The position numbers were made by a program, and so were the translations under genes. Shown one piece after another: positions 13,136 to 24,478 of a stretch of 64,000 bases of DNA. The DNA comes from Spinacia oleracea (Eukaryota; Streptophyta; Magnoliopsida; Caryophyllales; Amaranthaceae): positions 111,696,141 to 111,760,140 of the forward strand of contig NC_079487.1 in assembly GCF_020520425.1 (NCBI RefSeq), given 5' to 3'. Below the pieces are notes generated by a model that worked only from the letters and a program-made list of their open reading frames with translations, was not told where the DNA came from and made no database searches. Each line of letters starts with the position of its first letter. The first letter of the stretch is position 1.

Positions 13136-14439
13136 TAGAGCTGTCAAAAATTGACCCGACCCGAAAAACCGACCTAAACCGACCTGTTTTTTCAAGGACC
13201 CGGACCCGACCCGAGACCCGAAATTTGTTAAAATAGAAAACCCGTAACTCGACCGTATCCAACCCGTTAAAATCGACGACGATTTCGACCCGTTAATGCA
13301 TGACCCGGACCCGAACCTGACACCCGACCGAATATAACCGATAAAAAAACTAATTCAGCTTACCCGACCGAAAAATGACCTGAACCCGATTCAACACCCG
13401 ACCCGATGTCAACCGGAAACCAATTATAACCCGATAAAACCTATTATTGACTCAATTCCTGACAAGCTGTTACCTGAATTTACGCGACCTGTTGACAACC
13501 CGATTTGCCATTGACCTAACTAAATAATAACTTAAATCAAGTTAATATTTTTTTTTAATAATTACCTAATCTAGAACAAGTGAAAAGCTTTAAACCAAAT
13601 TTAACCAAATTTATAAAAGTTAATTACTCCTGATAACTATCGTACCCGGTCTTAACCCGTGTCCGATAGTAAATCCGACCTGAATATTAACAGACCGGTA
13701 ATTTTTCGATCCTAACTTGACCCGACTCGTTAAGACCCGAACCCGTAATTTTACCCGACTAGAAAAAGACCCGACTCGAACCCGACTTATACCGAAATGG
13801 AAAAGTAACCCGACATGACCCGACAAATTTTCAACCTGACCGAACCCGACCTGAACCTGACCTGCACCCGGTGATAAAGTGACCCGACATGACCCGACCA
13901 GATCATGACCCGTGACCAGGGGCGGTGCTAGTAAGGGTTCAGTGGGTTCAACTGAACCCTTACTAGCTAAACTAAAAATCTGGCAGGTTTTACAAAACAA
14001 ATAAAGGACAAGTATTAGTAAACGCGGCATATGACATAAACAAAAGAGTTGCGGCAGTGGTTTTCGCTTTACTAGTCACACCAAAGGTCAGGGATCAAAT
14101 CCCTTTCCTCCTTTTATTTTATTTGTTTTTCTAAAACAATATATTTTTAAAAATAATTCCTATATAAAGTTACTTTTAAAATATGAAAATTTGCTAACTT
14201 TAGCATCTTTTCTTCCCATTTTTTTGCGTCCTAATTAATTTTTAGACTATAAATCGTGTTGCTAAAATTTTAATGTATCTTATGTATGGTATCAAAAGTA
14301 CTGTTCAATATTTTGTATTAAAAACATGGCTTGAGTTTGAATTTCGAACCCGTAGTACGAATTTTCTGGCACCGCCACTGCCCGTGACCCGAGATGACCA
14401 GACCCGAACCCGACTCGAGTAACCGTTTTAACAGCTCTA
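13136..14439. mobile_element. hAT-like element (outer), non-autonomous
   Basis: Ends are TAGAGCTGTCAAAA at the left and the complement of TAGAGCTGTTAAAA at the right. Flanks form an 8-bp target duplication with one mismatch (CGTACATC at 13128-13135, TGTACATC at 14440-14447), as expected for hAT. The interior is dominated by degenerate GACCCGA/ACCCGACC motifs, typical of hAT subterminal repeats. A long minus frame at 13620-14030 arises from this low-complexity sequence and is not a gene. The element is interrupted by a second one at 13917-14380. Confidence 0.75.
13917..14380. mobile_element. hAT-like MITE nested in the outer hAT
   Basis: 464 bp with ends CAGGGGCGGTGCTAG and the complement of CAGTGGCGGTGCCAG. 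It is flanked by a perfect 8-bp target duplication CCCGTGAC (13909-13916 and 14381-14388) made from the GACCCG repeats of the host element. No transposase frame. Confidence 0.85.
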
Positions 14440-14447
14440 TGTACATC

Positions 14448-15400
14448 TTATGTACGTGGCAATGGCACCGTGGCATGCGGCATCTTAAAAAATTCCTCAT
14501 CGTACAGGGTGAAATTTGTTGTACAACATCTTAAAGTTTTTAGTTTTTTACCCTTCTAATGCTAATGCGATATACGTCAAATTTTGTTGATATCATTAAA
14601 AAAAAAAAATTAAAAAAAAAATTACAACCAGTCCGAATATTCTAATGGACCGCTCCTATTTCGGGTATCTATTCCACAGTTTTTTTTTATAATATTTTAC
14701 AGTTTTACAGCTTTTACTCTCCTTGGACCTCGGCTCCTTGCAGGCTTGCATTCAACCGTTACACTTACACGCCATTTTGAGGGAAGGGTACATAAATGGT
14801 CTGAATTACTCCGTAGTACGTCATTTGAATCAAATGTACAATGTACGCCATGTGAATATGAAATACTTATTGCTCGGATAAGGGCTAACATACTGATACT
14901 CTTCAACAAATTACAAGGGTCTACAAGGTTTAAATTGAAGTTTAACACAAGCTTTGAAACCCGGAATTCCGAAAAAAAAATTATGACTACTCATAAAACA
15001 GAGTATTTACTCGAAAATAGGGAGGAAATAGATCAAAATATGGAAATCTCCAAAAAATCACAACATATTTCCTTCACACTTATCAGCAAAGGAGTATTGT
15101 AACAACAGAGTATTAACCGTAAAACAGAGTGTACGAACGCAAGCTTTGAAATCCACAAAATTACTTAAAACAGAGTATTATCCTTAACCCCTCAAAAAAA
15201 ACGAGTATTATCCTTAAAACAGAGTATTATCCATAAACAGGGAGAAAGTCGATTGAAACAAGCGAATGCCAAAAAAACTCACCATAATCTTTTAAGAAGA
15301 TTTTGAACAGAAACAAAAAAAGAAAATAGAAACAATGTGTGGCACTGCAAATTTAACCCAACTTTCATTATATTCACAAAATGATGATACGGAGTAACAC
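14448..15400. other. intergenic with short tandem motif
   Basis: Mostly AT-rich and without a gene. At 15103-15245 a motif of the form AAACAGAGTATTATCC recurs about five times at irregular spacing. The remainder, including a 118-codon plus frame at 14746-15102, has no recognisable domain. Confidence 0.5.
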
Positions 15401-15611
15401 CGTAATTACATCAAACACTTGCTACCATTTGGCATCTAGCCTTCTTGTTTTGACAATGGCATCTAGCCTTCTTCCTTATACTACTACCAAAACCTTGGAA
15501 AGGATCACCATAAACCATCTTAAAACCCAAAAACTATAACCATCATAAAACCCAGAGCCCTGTAAAGAAACCATCAATACCCAGAAAATGAAAACAATGG
15601 ACGAACCCATA

Positions 15612-16181
15612 TCAAGCAGCAGAAATCTTAATGGACTTGAGATTCTTCTTAGGAACTTCAACCTTGGGAATAGTGACAGTGAGAACACCATCCTTAATAG
15701 TAGCGTCGATCTCATCCACCTTAGCATTCTCGGGAAGGTTGAACTTACGACAGAATTTTCCAGAACCCATTTCAGCAAGCATCACCTTCTCACCCTCCTG
15801 TTGGTCCTTCTTCTCGGCCTTCTTCTCTCCGGAGATTATCAGCACGCGACCATCGTCTTCCATTTCGATCTTCACTTGCTCCTTCGTAAACCCAGGAACC
15901 GCCGCCTTGATGACGTGTGTAACAGAAGTTTCCTTCCAGTCCACCGCCACGTGGAAGCTTCCGGTTGATAGGATGGGAAACCCTAAGTCCGAGAGTGAGT
16001 GATTGAGTGTACTCATCATCTCAGAGAGAGAAGGCGCCACCAAAGCAGTAGATGACGATGCGTCAGACGCCTTCTTCTTGGGTAAGAGAGGGTTGGAAAC
16101 CACGTACTCAGAGGAAATGGGAATGGGAATGAACTCAGAGGAGTAAGGGTTGGGACGGAAGGAAAGAGATGGCGACGCCAT
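15612..16181 (-). CDS. small heat shock protein (HSP20 family), class I-like
   Basis: Intronless 189-aa protein. An alpha-crystallin domain runs from about residue 75 (FHVAVDWKET) to about 180, with the plant consensus pieces AAVPGFTKEQVKIEMEDDG, LIISGEK, KFCRKFNLPENAKVDEI and DGVLTVTIPK. The C-terminal IKI near the end (SIKISAA) matches the I-x-I anchoring motif. Such proteins bind unfolding proteins as oligomeric ATP-independent chaperones. The 74-residue N-terminal arm is Ser/Pro-rich and longer than in standard 17-18 kDa class I proteins. No ER retention signal is present. The domain is closest to cytosolic class I, but the arm differs, so the class is tentative; an organellar location cannot be excluded. 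The start is the first ATG of the frame, about 120 bp below a TATA box. Confidence 0.85.
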   Translation of the reverse strand: MASPSLSFRPNPYSSEFIPIPISSEYVVSNPLLPKKKASDASSSTALVAPSLSEMMSTLNHSLSDLGFPILSTGSFHVAVDWKETSVTHVIKAAVPGFTKEQVKIEMEDDGRVLIISGEKKAEKKDQQEGEKVMLAEMGSGKFCRKFNLPENAKVDEIDATIKDGVLTVTIPKVEVPKKNLKSIKISAA

Positions 16182-16302
16182 ATTTCTGGTTTGAAGGTTA
16201 AAGGTGATGAAAAGAAGGGCAAAAAGGAAGAAAACGCAAACGAGTAGTACTGTGCTGATTTTTGCAGTGTGTTGTGGTGAAATGAAAGACAGGGGAGGTT
16301 GG

Positions 16303-16310
16303 TTTTTATA
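16303..16310 (-). promoter_or_regulatory. TATA box of the small heat shock gene
   Basis: TATAAAAA on the minus strand, about 121-129 bp upstream of the start codon, a usual distance for this gene class. GAA/TTC-like blocks lie further upstream near 16350-16375, but no perfect three-block heat shock element is visible. Confidence 0.6.
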
Positions 16311-16554
16311 GGGTAAGAAATGTAGGGTTTTAGGGGTGAGGTAAGAAAAATATCCGGAATGTTTTGCCGTTTCGGCTTGGGGATCAAGCTAAGCACAAAT
16401 CAGTACGGGGTATTTCCTTAAAATAAAAAAAATAAAAAAAATAAAAAAAAATAAAAATTAGTATGGGGTATAGTACAATGGTAATTTTTTTGATGTACCG
16501 TAAGAAATTGTACATATCTTAGGGTTCAGGGAGACACATACTGAGTATCGAGTA

Positions 16555-16917
16555 CTCCCTCCATCCCGGAATACTCGACCCGGTTTGACCGCCACAGAGT
16601 TTAAGGGACTTGAATTGACTATTTAGTTTAATAGGTAGTAGTTGATAGTGGGGTATTATTTTAATGTAGTTAGTGGGAGGTGGGTTAATAGGTGGAGTTG
16701 GAGGAGAGTAGGGGTTGAATTTTTAATTATTTTTTGTATGGAGTAGGGGTTAGGTGGGTTAATATGGGTGGAGTGAGAAATAATATAATATTGTTGGAAT
16801 ATATCCATTTTTAGAAACAGGTCAAGTATTAAGGGACGGCCCGATAAGGAAAACAGGTCAAGTATTAAGGGACGGCCCGATAAGGAAAACAGGTCAAGTA
16901 TTCCGGGACGGAGGGAG
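16555..16917. mobile_element. Stowaway-type MITE with internal 36-bp duplication
   Basis: Ends CTCCCTCCATCCCGGAATAC and its complement (GTATTCCGGGACGGAGGGAG), flanked by TA (16553-16554, 16918-16919). Near the right end a 36-bp unit starting AGGTCAAGTATTAAGGG is repeated at 16819-16854 and 16855-16890, followed by the true end, so the right terminal repeat appears in triplicate. Confidence 0.85.
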
Positions 16918-17144
16918 TAACGTTTAATGTAGGCCCGAAAGACGAGTACGTCACTCCAAGTTTTGTACGGAGTAATACTTTTAAAGTCGCTTGATTATAA
17001 ACTTGATGGTGCGATGTTGTAGAATATTATTGAGAGATAAAGGATATTGTTCTATTCATTCGATTTTCACTCATGTTTTTTGAACTTATCTTATACTTTG
17101 TATGAACTTGTTAAAACTTATCGAAACTTATTTTTGGTTATACT

Positions 17145-17600
17145 TTCTTAGTTTAGGTAGGTTACTTCTATAGTTTAGGTATGTTACTTCTATAGTTTAG
17201 ACATGTTACTTTATTTTTATAATTTTAAAGGACGTACTTTTTTTAGTTTAGGTATGTTAATTCTATAGTTTATACATGTTACTTTTTTTATACTCCGTAC
17301 GGAGTAATTTTATGGGAGATACCTTCTTAGTTTAGGTATGTTACTTCTATAGTTTATACATGTTACTTTTTTTTTTAATAATTTTAGAGGAGGTTTTTTT
17401 TTTAAATTTAGGTATGTTACTTCTATAGTTTAGACATGTTACTTTTTTTAATAATTTTAGATGAGGTACTTTTTTAGTTTATGTATGTTACTTCTATAGT
17501 TTAGACATGTTACTTTTTTTTTTACGTAATAGTTTTAGGGGAGGTGCATTTTTAATTTAGGTATGTTACTTTTATAGTTTAGACATGTTACTTCTTTTTT
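17145..17600 (+). repeat. minisatellite, about 80-90 bp unit
   Basis: About five to six imperfect tandem units, each containing TTTAGGTATGTTACTTCTAT, then AGTTTAGACATGTTACTTTT, then a T-run and a stretch like AATTTTAGAGGAGGTAC. Units differ in T-run length and by scattered substitutions. No coding capacity. Confidence 0.8.
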
Positions 17601-18142
17601 TACAATTTTAGAGGAGATACGCTATTGGTTTCGCGCTCGTTACACCATCAAGTTGATGGTGTGACTGGTCTCACAGGAGACGCACTGAATAAAATTTGTA
17701 TAATAAAGTACTAACATTATAATTTCCCCAAATATGTTTATTTTTTTTGGTGTTACACCTGGTTCACCCTTAGGGCTAATCCGAATTTGGGACGAGTTAT
17801 GGGTGGATATGTTCCACTTACCAATTGTTGTTGTGGGGGATCGAATACGAATTATACCTACCAAATTCAGCCCCAGTCACCACTGAACCAACAAACAATC
17901 GGTTTCAGAACAAGTTTATTTGCTATTGATGCTGTCGGCTTTCCGTTATTGTTCAATAACGAATTTCACTTCATATCACCCCGTTGGTGCTCTTCAATTC
18001 ATTTTTCAATTATTTTTGTTTTCAATTTTGTTCAAGTTGGTTTTTGATAATTACTTAACACAAAATATGTACTAACATAAGGAACTTTATGACACAACAC
18101 AAACAAAGGTATTGCCTGGACAATTTAATTCAACAACCTTAT
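17601..18142. other. intergenic, unclassified
   Basis: A hairpin-like sequence CACCATCAAGTTGATGGTG lies at about 17643-17661 and a related ACTTGATGGTG near 17001; together they may mark the ends of an element holding the minisatellite, but I cannot define borders. No gene is recognised. Confidence 0.35.
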
Positions 18143-19830
18143 TGATAGGGCCGTCGTCAAGCCTACTAAAAAATAAAAAACTTAACTTGGTCTCTCTAAT
18201 GGGTAGAAAGGGTAAACAAGGGTCGATCCACATGGACTAATTAAGGGGAGCACTGTTAAAATATTGACTATGATAAGGTAGGCCAAGTCTTTTTGGGTGA
18301 TGATTTTTGGGTTAAAATGAACAACAATTAAAAAAAGACCTTGGGAAAGGGTATTCCACCAATCAAATAATTCACAAACCAAGCAATCAAAATGAGAAAG
18401 AAACAAAGGGGATCAATTGAGGGGAATCGTTCATCCAAGGGTACTCTAACTACTCTTTCAAGCTAGTTAGATTGGCCTAATATCCAACCAAAGACCTATT
18501 TAATTTCATGGTTAAGGCATTCAACTAAGCATATCCATATACATGATGAACATAAACAATCAAAGAAAGTCCCATATACTATGTAATCCCTATTTTCATG
18601 GTCCTCCAAGTCTAATGATCGATTTGAGGCAACCCCTTAACTTCATCTTCCGATCTTTCACTAAGGGTACGTACCTAAATAATGCTTTTATGATGGCCAA
18701 CCAAGCAAGCATTCATGAAATACCAAATCAATCAACCAAATTCATCCCAAGTGAAAATTCCATGTTCAATTTATAGGTTCATAATCTCATCAATGGATTC
18801 AACCAATTCCCAAGTAAAACAACTACTCACAAACCATTATAAATAGCAAGAACAAATATATCACAACTAATAACATGAAATCCACCACTAAACTAAGACA
18901 AACAAGTAATTAAAAGTGAAACAATACAAAAATAAGTAAAATAAACAATAAAACAAGAGATAGAGTAAGAAATTCTCATTGATATTGCAAGGAGCCTCCA
19001 AATCTTCAAGTTTCCTTCTTAGATTCTTCAAAATCCAAGCATTCAACAAGTTTTTCTCACTTTCTCTCTCTAGAAAATGAGAGTTTCTCTCTCTAAAAAC
19101 CCTAACCTAAGCTAAAATCTGCTAATATATACATGGCTTGCCCCCCTTGAAAATGTCGTACAATCAGTATATATACCAAGCAACATAGTAATATCCGTCA
19201 AAGGAAAGTGTTCGCAGAACAGGTCGTCCCGGGCGGGACGGGGTGTCGCGGGCGGGACGAGATAGCTGGGCAAAAATTACTAAAAGTTCCAGTAGCAAAA
19301 TCCCGGCCGGGGTGAAATACGCGCGGGCGTGATGCCTTGTCGCGGCCGGGATGAGTCTTGGTCGCGGCCGGGATGAACTTTCTCGCGGAGAATCGTACAT
19401 ACCCTGCTTCAAATAGCCATAACTTATTCGTTACTCGTCCAAATAAGGCGTGTGACCACTCGTTGGAAAGCCCTTGGAATAAGCTTTCATCTCCAACTGG
19501 AATCACAAGAAAATATTAAGTAGACAAAAAGTTATGATCTTTTTAGTTTGGCTGTTGTGCACAAGTCTTGCAAAACTCTTCCAAATTGGTTTATTTCGCT
19601 CATTTGCGCCCTTCCATTCTTTGTGCATGGCATGTATACGTGCAAGATCCAGACCTATAACATTAAACACAAGGGAGCAGTACCAAATCCTAGAAAAGTG
19701 ACAAAATTAACTAAAATTTACAAAAGACCTACAACTATAACAATTATCTAAAACTAAGCAAAATAAGCTAGGAAATGCACAATGAGGATGGAAAAAAGAC
19801 ACTTTATAGTTGACAAAACCACCACTTATC
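18143..19830 (-). mobile_element. LTR of a minus-strand retrotransposon (3' LTR)
   Basis: Read on the minus strand, a purine-rich tract (AGCTTGGGGGAGT) at about 19831-19845 is followed by TGATAAGTGG, and the sequence ends in GGCCCTATCA at 18143. This TGATA...TATCA pair behind a polypurine tract is what a large plant LTR looks like. A GC-rich block near 19220-19390 repeats CGCGGCCGGGATGA-like words. The two longer minus frames at 19164-19506 fall in this block and are not genes. The lineage (Ty3-type likely) is inference. Confidence 0.6.
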
Positions 19831-21178
19831 AAACTCCCCCAAGCTAATCTTTTACTCGTCCTCGAGTAAACAATACAAAACTATAAGAAAAACACCAACG
19901 AAAGCAATAAATCGTAACTCACTGTCGTAGGAGTCACGGTTGCAATTAGCGTGTGCAACAAGCTCTTTAAACCCCTAGATCGCTCTAGTGGACGAGTATG
20001 CTCTTGTGAGGGTTTCCGAAGAGTTCAACCCACAACTCCAAACAAACACTACAAATAGAAATGAGTCCAAGGTCTTCTCATCAAATATGGTTCTCAAAAC
20101 AAAGGATGATTCAAACAAACTTTTAAAGCATAACCACATTCAAAATGTATCCGCGAGTTAAGAATCTAGGGGATAGACTAATCTAAGTAGCAAAAGCTCC
20201 ACCATTAAGCTTCGAACATCAATTAGTGCCTCTAAGGTATCCAAAAGTCACAAATTGTTCCCTAAAGGACGGAAACGTTCCCAAAATTGAACTCAATAAC
20301 CTATAATATGCACAAGGACTCCCCCAAGCTAAATTTTTACTAAGAGAAAAACACAAATTTCAATCAATTGAGAAATGGGTCTAGAGTTGATATTTTTAAG
20401 CCGCAATGACATTTATCATTACTAAGGAACTTTACTTATATTTTCGAGCCCCCACTCAAACATCTCAACTAACCCACTACCTTGAAGGACATGTGGTGTA
20501 AACCACTTATTGACTCTTTTTCGATTTCTTTATTTTTTTCTTTTGAGTTTTTTTTTTTTGACACAGTAGGCTACTAGCCTTGTGTGCTCATTGGCTCCAC
20601 TTATTGACTTGGACTTGACTTTTCGGCTTTTGCCTTGTGGGCTCATTGGCTCCACTTATTGGACTCTTTGTCAACTCTTAGAAATAGCTAGCTTGAAGGA
20701 TATGGGAAGTGCACTAATGGTAGTTTTAGGTGAAAATTAGGAAAGCAAAAACTTCCAAGAGGGAACAAGATAGACTCGTTTCAACACATAGTTTGACAAC
20801 CGGTAGAATTATCGAGTGCTTCATCAAGTAAGAACTCAAGCAACAAAGATTAAAATATCCCTAAGCACCCTAACTCGCACATACAAACATCCAATGGAAA
20901 TACCTCTACTCATTCACCTGAATATCCTAATTTAAGGAATCCACATAGATTACATCTTTAAGAATTGTTCCTTGGAAACAAATCAAAACACTTACGAAAA
21001 ACTAACCAAAAAAATGCATGAATAATGTGAAAAGAAGATGCACAACAATGATTGAATCAAAATATAAAACTAATTATCATCCTCGTCAATTATTCTCAAT
21101 CACTCCCACAACCACAATGCATAGTCACTACACTCTATACCAAGGACAATGCACATTCTCCTCAACAAAAAAAGGGAT
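19831..21178 (-). mobile_element. internal remnant of the same retrotransposon
   Basis: Continues from the polypurine tract. It has no gag or pol frame. A second CTCCCCCAAGCTAA copy at about 20319-20332 and a duplicated word GCTCATTGGCTCCACTTATT (20587-20606, 20639-20658) suggest an untranslated spacer near a 3' LTR. The other LTR and the coding part are absent, so this is a truncated copy. Confidence 0.5.
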
Positions 21179-21187
21179 AAATAAAAA

Positions 21188-21749
21188 GGCAAATTTGCTA
21201 AAAAGGACATTTTGTAACCAAATTTTGCGAGAAAGGACCTTATATAATTTTTTTGTGAAACCACACCTTAATGTAAATTTTTTCACGAGAAATGACCTTA
21301 TATAATTTTTTTTTTTGAAATCACACCTTAATGTAATATTTTTTTTGCGAAAGACAACCAAAAGTAAGTTTCCGGCATTGACTGAGCATTTCCGGCCATT
21401 GACTTGCACGTGTGGCTTTATTGCTAACCACACTCAATTTTCCTCCAAAATTCTAAGTTTTAAAACCTAAAGTTGAATAAAAAAAATTGAAATAAAATCA
21501 AGTTTGAAAATTCAAGGCTCGAGAAAATCAGTGTCTTTAGCCAACTTAAGCCACACATGCTGCTGACGTGTAAGTCAATGGCCGGAAAAGCCCAGTCAAT
21601 GGCCGAAAAAGCTCGGTCAATGCCGGAAACTTCCCTTAGATCATTTCTCGCAAAAAATATACATTAAGGTGTGATTTCACAAAAAAAAATTATATAAGAT
21701 CATTTCTCGCAAAATTTGAATTATAAAAGATCCTTTTGACAAATTTGCC
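21188..21749. mobile_element. foldback Mutator-like MITE
   Basis: 562 bp with inverted arms of roughly 200 bp, ends GGCAAATTTGCTAAAAAGGA and the complement of GGCAAATTTGTCAAAAGGAT. It is flanked by a perfect 9-bp target duplication AAATAAAAA (21179-21187, 21750-21758), the Mutator length. Arms carry internal sub-repeats (GCGAGAAATGA, CACACCTTAATGTA). No transposase. The frames at 21018-21433 are not genes. Confidence 0.85.
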
Positions 21750-21889
21750 AAATAAAAATTAACTTAACAAAAATTAACTTAACAAAAATTACTAACATGA
21801 GAATTGACAATAGGGAGATACAATAATGTTAAGGGCACCATGTATAAATTTAAGGGTTACAACTTGGATTTTGAGAAAACATAGAGGCA

Positions 21890-22261
21890 CTAATTAGAAA
21901 ATCCCACAACATTTATCGAAATTGGACAACGGTAGTCTAGATGTATGCCAATGTGAAGGCGACTCTTTCGGGGCAATGTCGCTACGAACTCCGAAACACG
22001 ATCCCCAGCAAAATTGTCATAAGATTTGCAAAATGGCGATTTGAATCGTGTAAAAATTACTTGTTTGAGCATGGTAGAATTCTCAACCACATAAGTCGCT
22101 AACTCAATGTCAGTTGGCAATCCCAGAAGGCCAATGTGCTCCAAGGTATCCAAGTTCCTGAGCCCTTTGCCTTTGTATATATTCCTTTTATATATTTTAC
22201 CATAATCGTTACCATATCTCGAGAACTGCAAGATGGGAAAACCACTTTCACCGCTAAGCAA
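21890..22261 (-). pseudogene. F-box/FBD-like protein fragment
   Basis: A 123-codon frame. The stretch LEHIGLLGLPTDIELATYVV followed by ENSTMLKQVIF resembles the FBD region at the C-terminus of plant F-box/LRR proteins, where hydrophobic strands precede a helix ending in LKQ-type residues. F-box and LRR parts are absent, so this is most likely a relic. The resemblance is by eye; a chance open frame cannot be excluded. Confidence 0.4.
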
Positions 22262-22362
22262 AATAATAAGGAACGAGGCTACATTATGTACGAGGAAGTA
22301 TTTTCGAATATATGATATATAAGAGTAAAAGACAAAGAGCTAAAAGATAAAATAAGGAAAAA

Positions 22363-22540
22363 TGAAAGTATCATTCATGTTATAAAAAAAAGTATCATTC
22401 TGTTAAAAAAAAAAAAAAAAAATTACCATTTTTGTTTATAAAAGTACAATTCAATTTCTTTTTTGTCGTTTTCCTATTTTGTCTTTTGCAATGACATGCA
22501 TTTGCAAACACATATCTGATATTCGAAAATATTTCATCCA
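22363..22540 (+). repeat. dispersed repeat, copy 2 (mate at 12418-12580)
   Basis: Collinear with 12418-12580 in the same orientation, with scattered substitutions and a longer A-run at about 22409-22421. No coding capacity. Confidence 0.6.
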
Positions 22541-22693
22541 TTACGTACCGCATGAGTTCCAAATTTTAGTTTGGCATAACTCATGAACATGCTAATTCAA
22601 CTTAAAATATCTTACAAGACCTTATTTAACTTATACGGAGTAGGATCTTTTTTAAATCACAAGACCTTATAATATCTTATTTAAAGTTTATTA

Positions 22694-22977
22694 CTGACTC
22701 TGTTCTTGAATGTTAGTCTCTTTCTTAATTGATTTGTTTTTTTTTTTTGAGTCCAATTTGGAATCTTTTCTTATTTGTTTAACATTTATCTCCTTTATAC
22801 CCTTACAAAGATACCAAAGACCCACTTGTTTACTCTCAAATAAACTTATATCCCCTTCAACCCCCCAATTGTTTTCCTCTGTGACACTTGTATTTTTGTT
22901 GGATTGTCTTATTTTCAGAGGGACTAACATTCATAAACGGATTTTACCAAAAAAAAAACATTCATAAACGGAGGGAG
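22694..22977. mobile_element. Stowaway-type MITE, decayed left end
   Basis: Right end is the complement of CTCCCTCCGTTTATGAATG; left end CTGACTCTGTTCTTGAATG matches it with several changes. TA flanks both sides (22692-22693, 22978-22979). A copy of the ATTCATAAACGG end word is repeated at the right. The overlapping frames have no domains. Confidence 0.7.
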
Positions 22978-22979
22978 TA

Positions 22980-23846
22980 TATTATTTCAAAACTTTTAAT
23001 AATTAGAATATCAGGATAGTTGATTACAAATATTAATATCTTATTAGCACAAGAATATCTACTCCTATAATAGTTTATTTAGATCTTGTTCTATTCAACT
23101 TAAAGTACCTTATTAGCTCAAGAAGTTGTTTCTTCTCTGCCTCTCTGCTCCTTCTCTTATATTAATAATTACTAATATATAATTATTAACCGTAAATCAA
23201 ATATTTACTTCAGTTCAGCTCTAAATAATATGGTCTTAGTCACTTGTCCAAATCTGCACCTATAAATGGGTATCAATCTACAGTAACCATTACCCAATTC
23301 CAAAAACACCGTATTCTTTCAAGAATAGGAGTCTACGATTCTACAAATTCCATAAAGCAATAATGCAACAAAAAGTTTGCCAGATTAACACAAACAAATA
23401 GTACTTGCGATTTCCTATAAAAAATTTCCGATTAGGTGGATAGCAAAGCTTAATACTCCGTAGTGAGGTTGACGCCGAACTTTTTGCTGAAATTGTACTC
23501 ATTAAGTAAACAAATAAAATTTACCCCACAACCCAAGAAAAATACTTATATTACTCCGTAATTTCTAAGGAGAGAGATGGAATTGGATTATTGGATTTAA
23601 AACGAAGTTGTACAAACCTTGTAATCTGAATCAGAGGCGAGAGGTGAGGAAGGCGAAGAATCAAATATGGAGATGGATTGTATAGTCTTGAACATTATTT
23701 TTCCTTTTCTTTCTTTTCTTTTCCTTCCAATTCCTCCCAACTAACTATTAAACCCCTTTACCATATTTGACAATCTTTGATGTTCCGTACCATCAGTAAG
23801 AAGATTGAGGAGAAAAACCACGACAACTAACTTTTCTCTTACATTA
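22980..23846. other. intergenic, unclassified
   Basis: AT-rich sequence with no recognised gene or repeat. At about 23600-23700 a stretch with AG-rich words and an in-frame ATG resembles a short exon, but nothing follows it. Confidence 0.4.
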
Positions 23847-24118
23847 AGGCTCCGTTTGGTAGGGCGTAAAACGTTTTCATAGAAAACAATTTTTCTATTT
23901 TCAATTATTTTACGTTGTTTGGTTGGGTAAGAGATGAAAAACAATTATGACTTCCTCAAATGTGGAAAACCCTTTCCATTTGGAAAGGAGGGAAACCACT
24001 TTTCCTTCTTTACTCCTTACCTAGAAAACTAGTTTGGAATTATGTTTTCCCTTGAAAAATATTTTACATGGAAAATTATTTTACAATGAAAATGTTTTAC
24101 GCCCTACCAAACGGAGCC
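23847..24118. mobile_element. MITE with GGCTCCGTTTGGTAG ends
   Basis: About 272 bp. Inverted ends GGCTCCGTTTGGTAGGGCGT at the left and its complement (ACGCCCTACCAAACGGAGCC) at the right. The flanks read TTA on both sides if the left border is set one base out, suggesting PIF/Harbinger, but this is not firm. No coding capacity. Confidence 0.7.
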
Positions 24119-24234
24119 TTATTCAATAAATTGTTCAAGTACTCTAACAACGAACTGTCCCTTATTCAATAAATTAGAAAATCAATCAAGTATGAATAAG
24201 AGTGTATAAAAAAAGTACAATAGTACTCTGTATT

Positions 24235-24410
24235 ATTTTAACAGCTAAATGTGAAAATTATAAAAAGTCATTGATTGTACTATTTTATACGTTATATTTA
24301 GCAACTAAATGAGATAATTATAACCGGTAATGATTGTACTATTTTATATGTAGTATATTTAGCAACTAAATTCGAAAATTATCACCGCCATTGATAGTAT
24401 ATTTTGCTAC
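24235..24410 (+). repeat. tandem repeat, about 62-bp unit, three copies
   Basis: Three imperfect copies containing ARCWAAATKNGAAAATTAT, then ATTGATTGTACTATTTTATA-like words. AT-rich; no coding capacity. Confidence 0.65.
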
Positions 24411-24478
24411 TTTTAAAAAATTATGTAACTTCTTAAAACATGAGAAAATTAAACGCGTGTAATATAATCTATCTACTA

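Noticed and set aside
13620..14030. 136-codon minus-strand protein gene
   Set aside because: The frame follows the GACCCG low-complexity repeats of a hAT element and runs into the nested element; no domain.
19164..19506. Two overlapping minus-strand proteins of 82 and 102 residues
   Set aside because: They lie in the GC-rich block of an LTR, are repeat-derived and show no domain.
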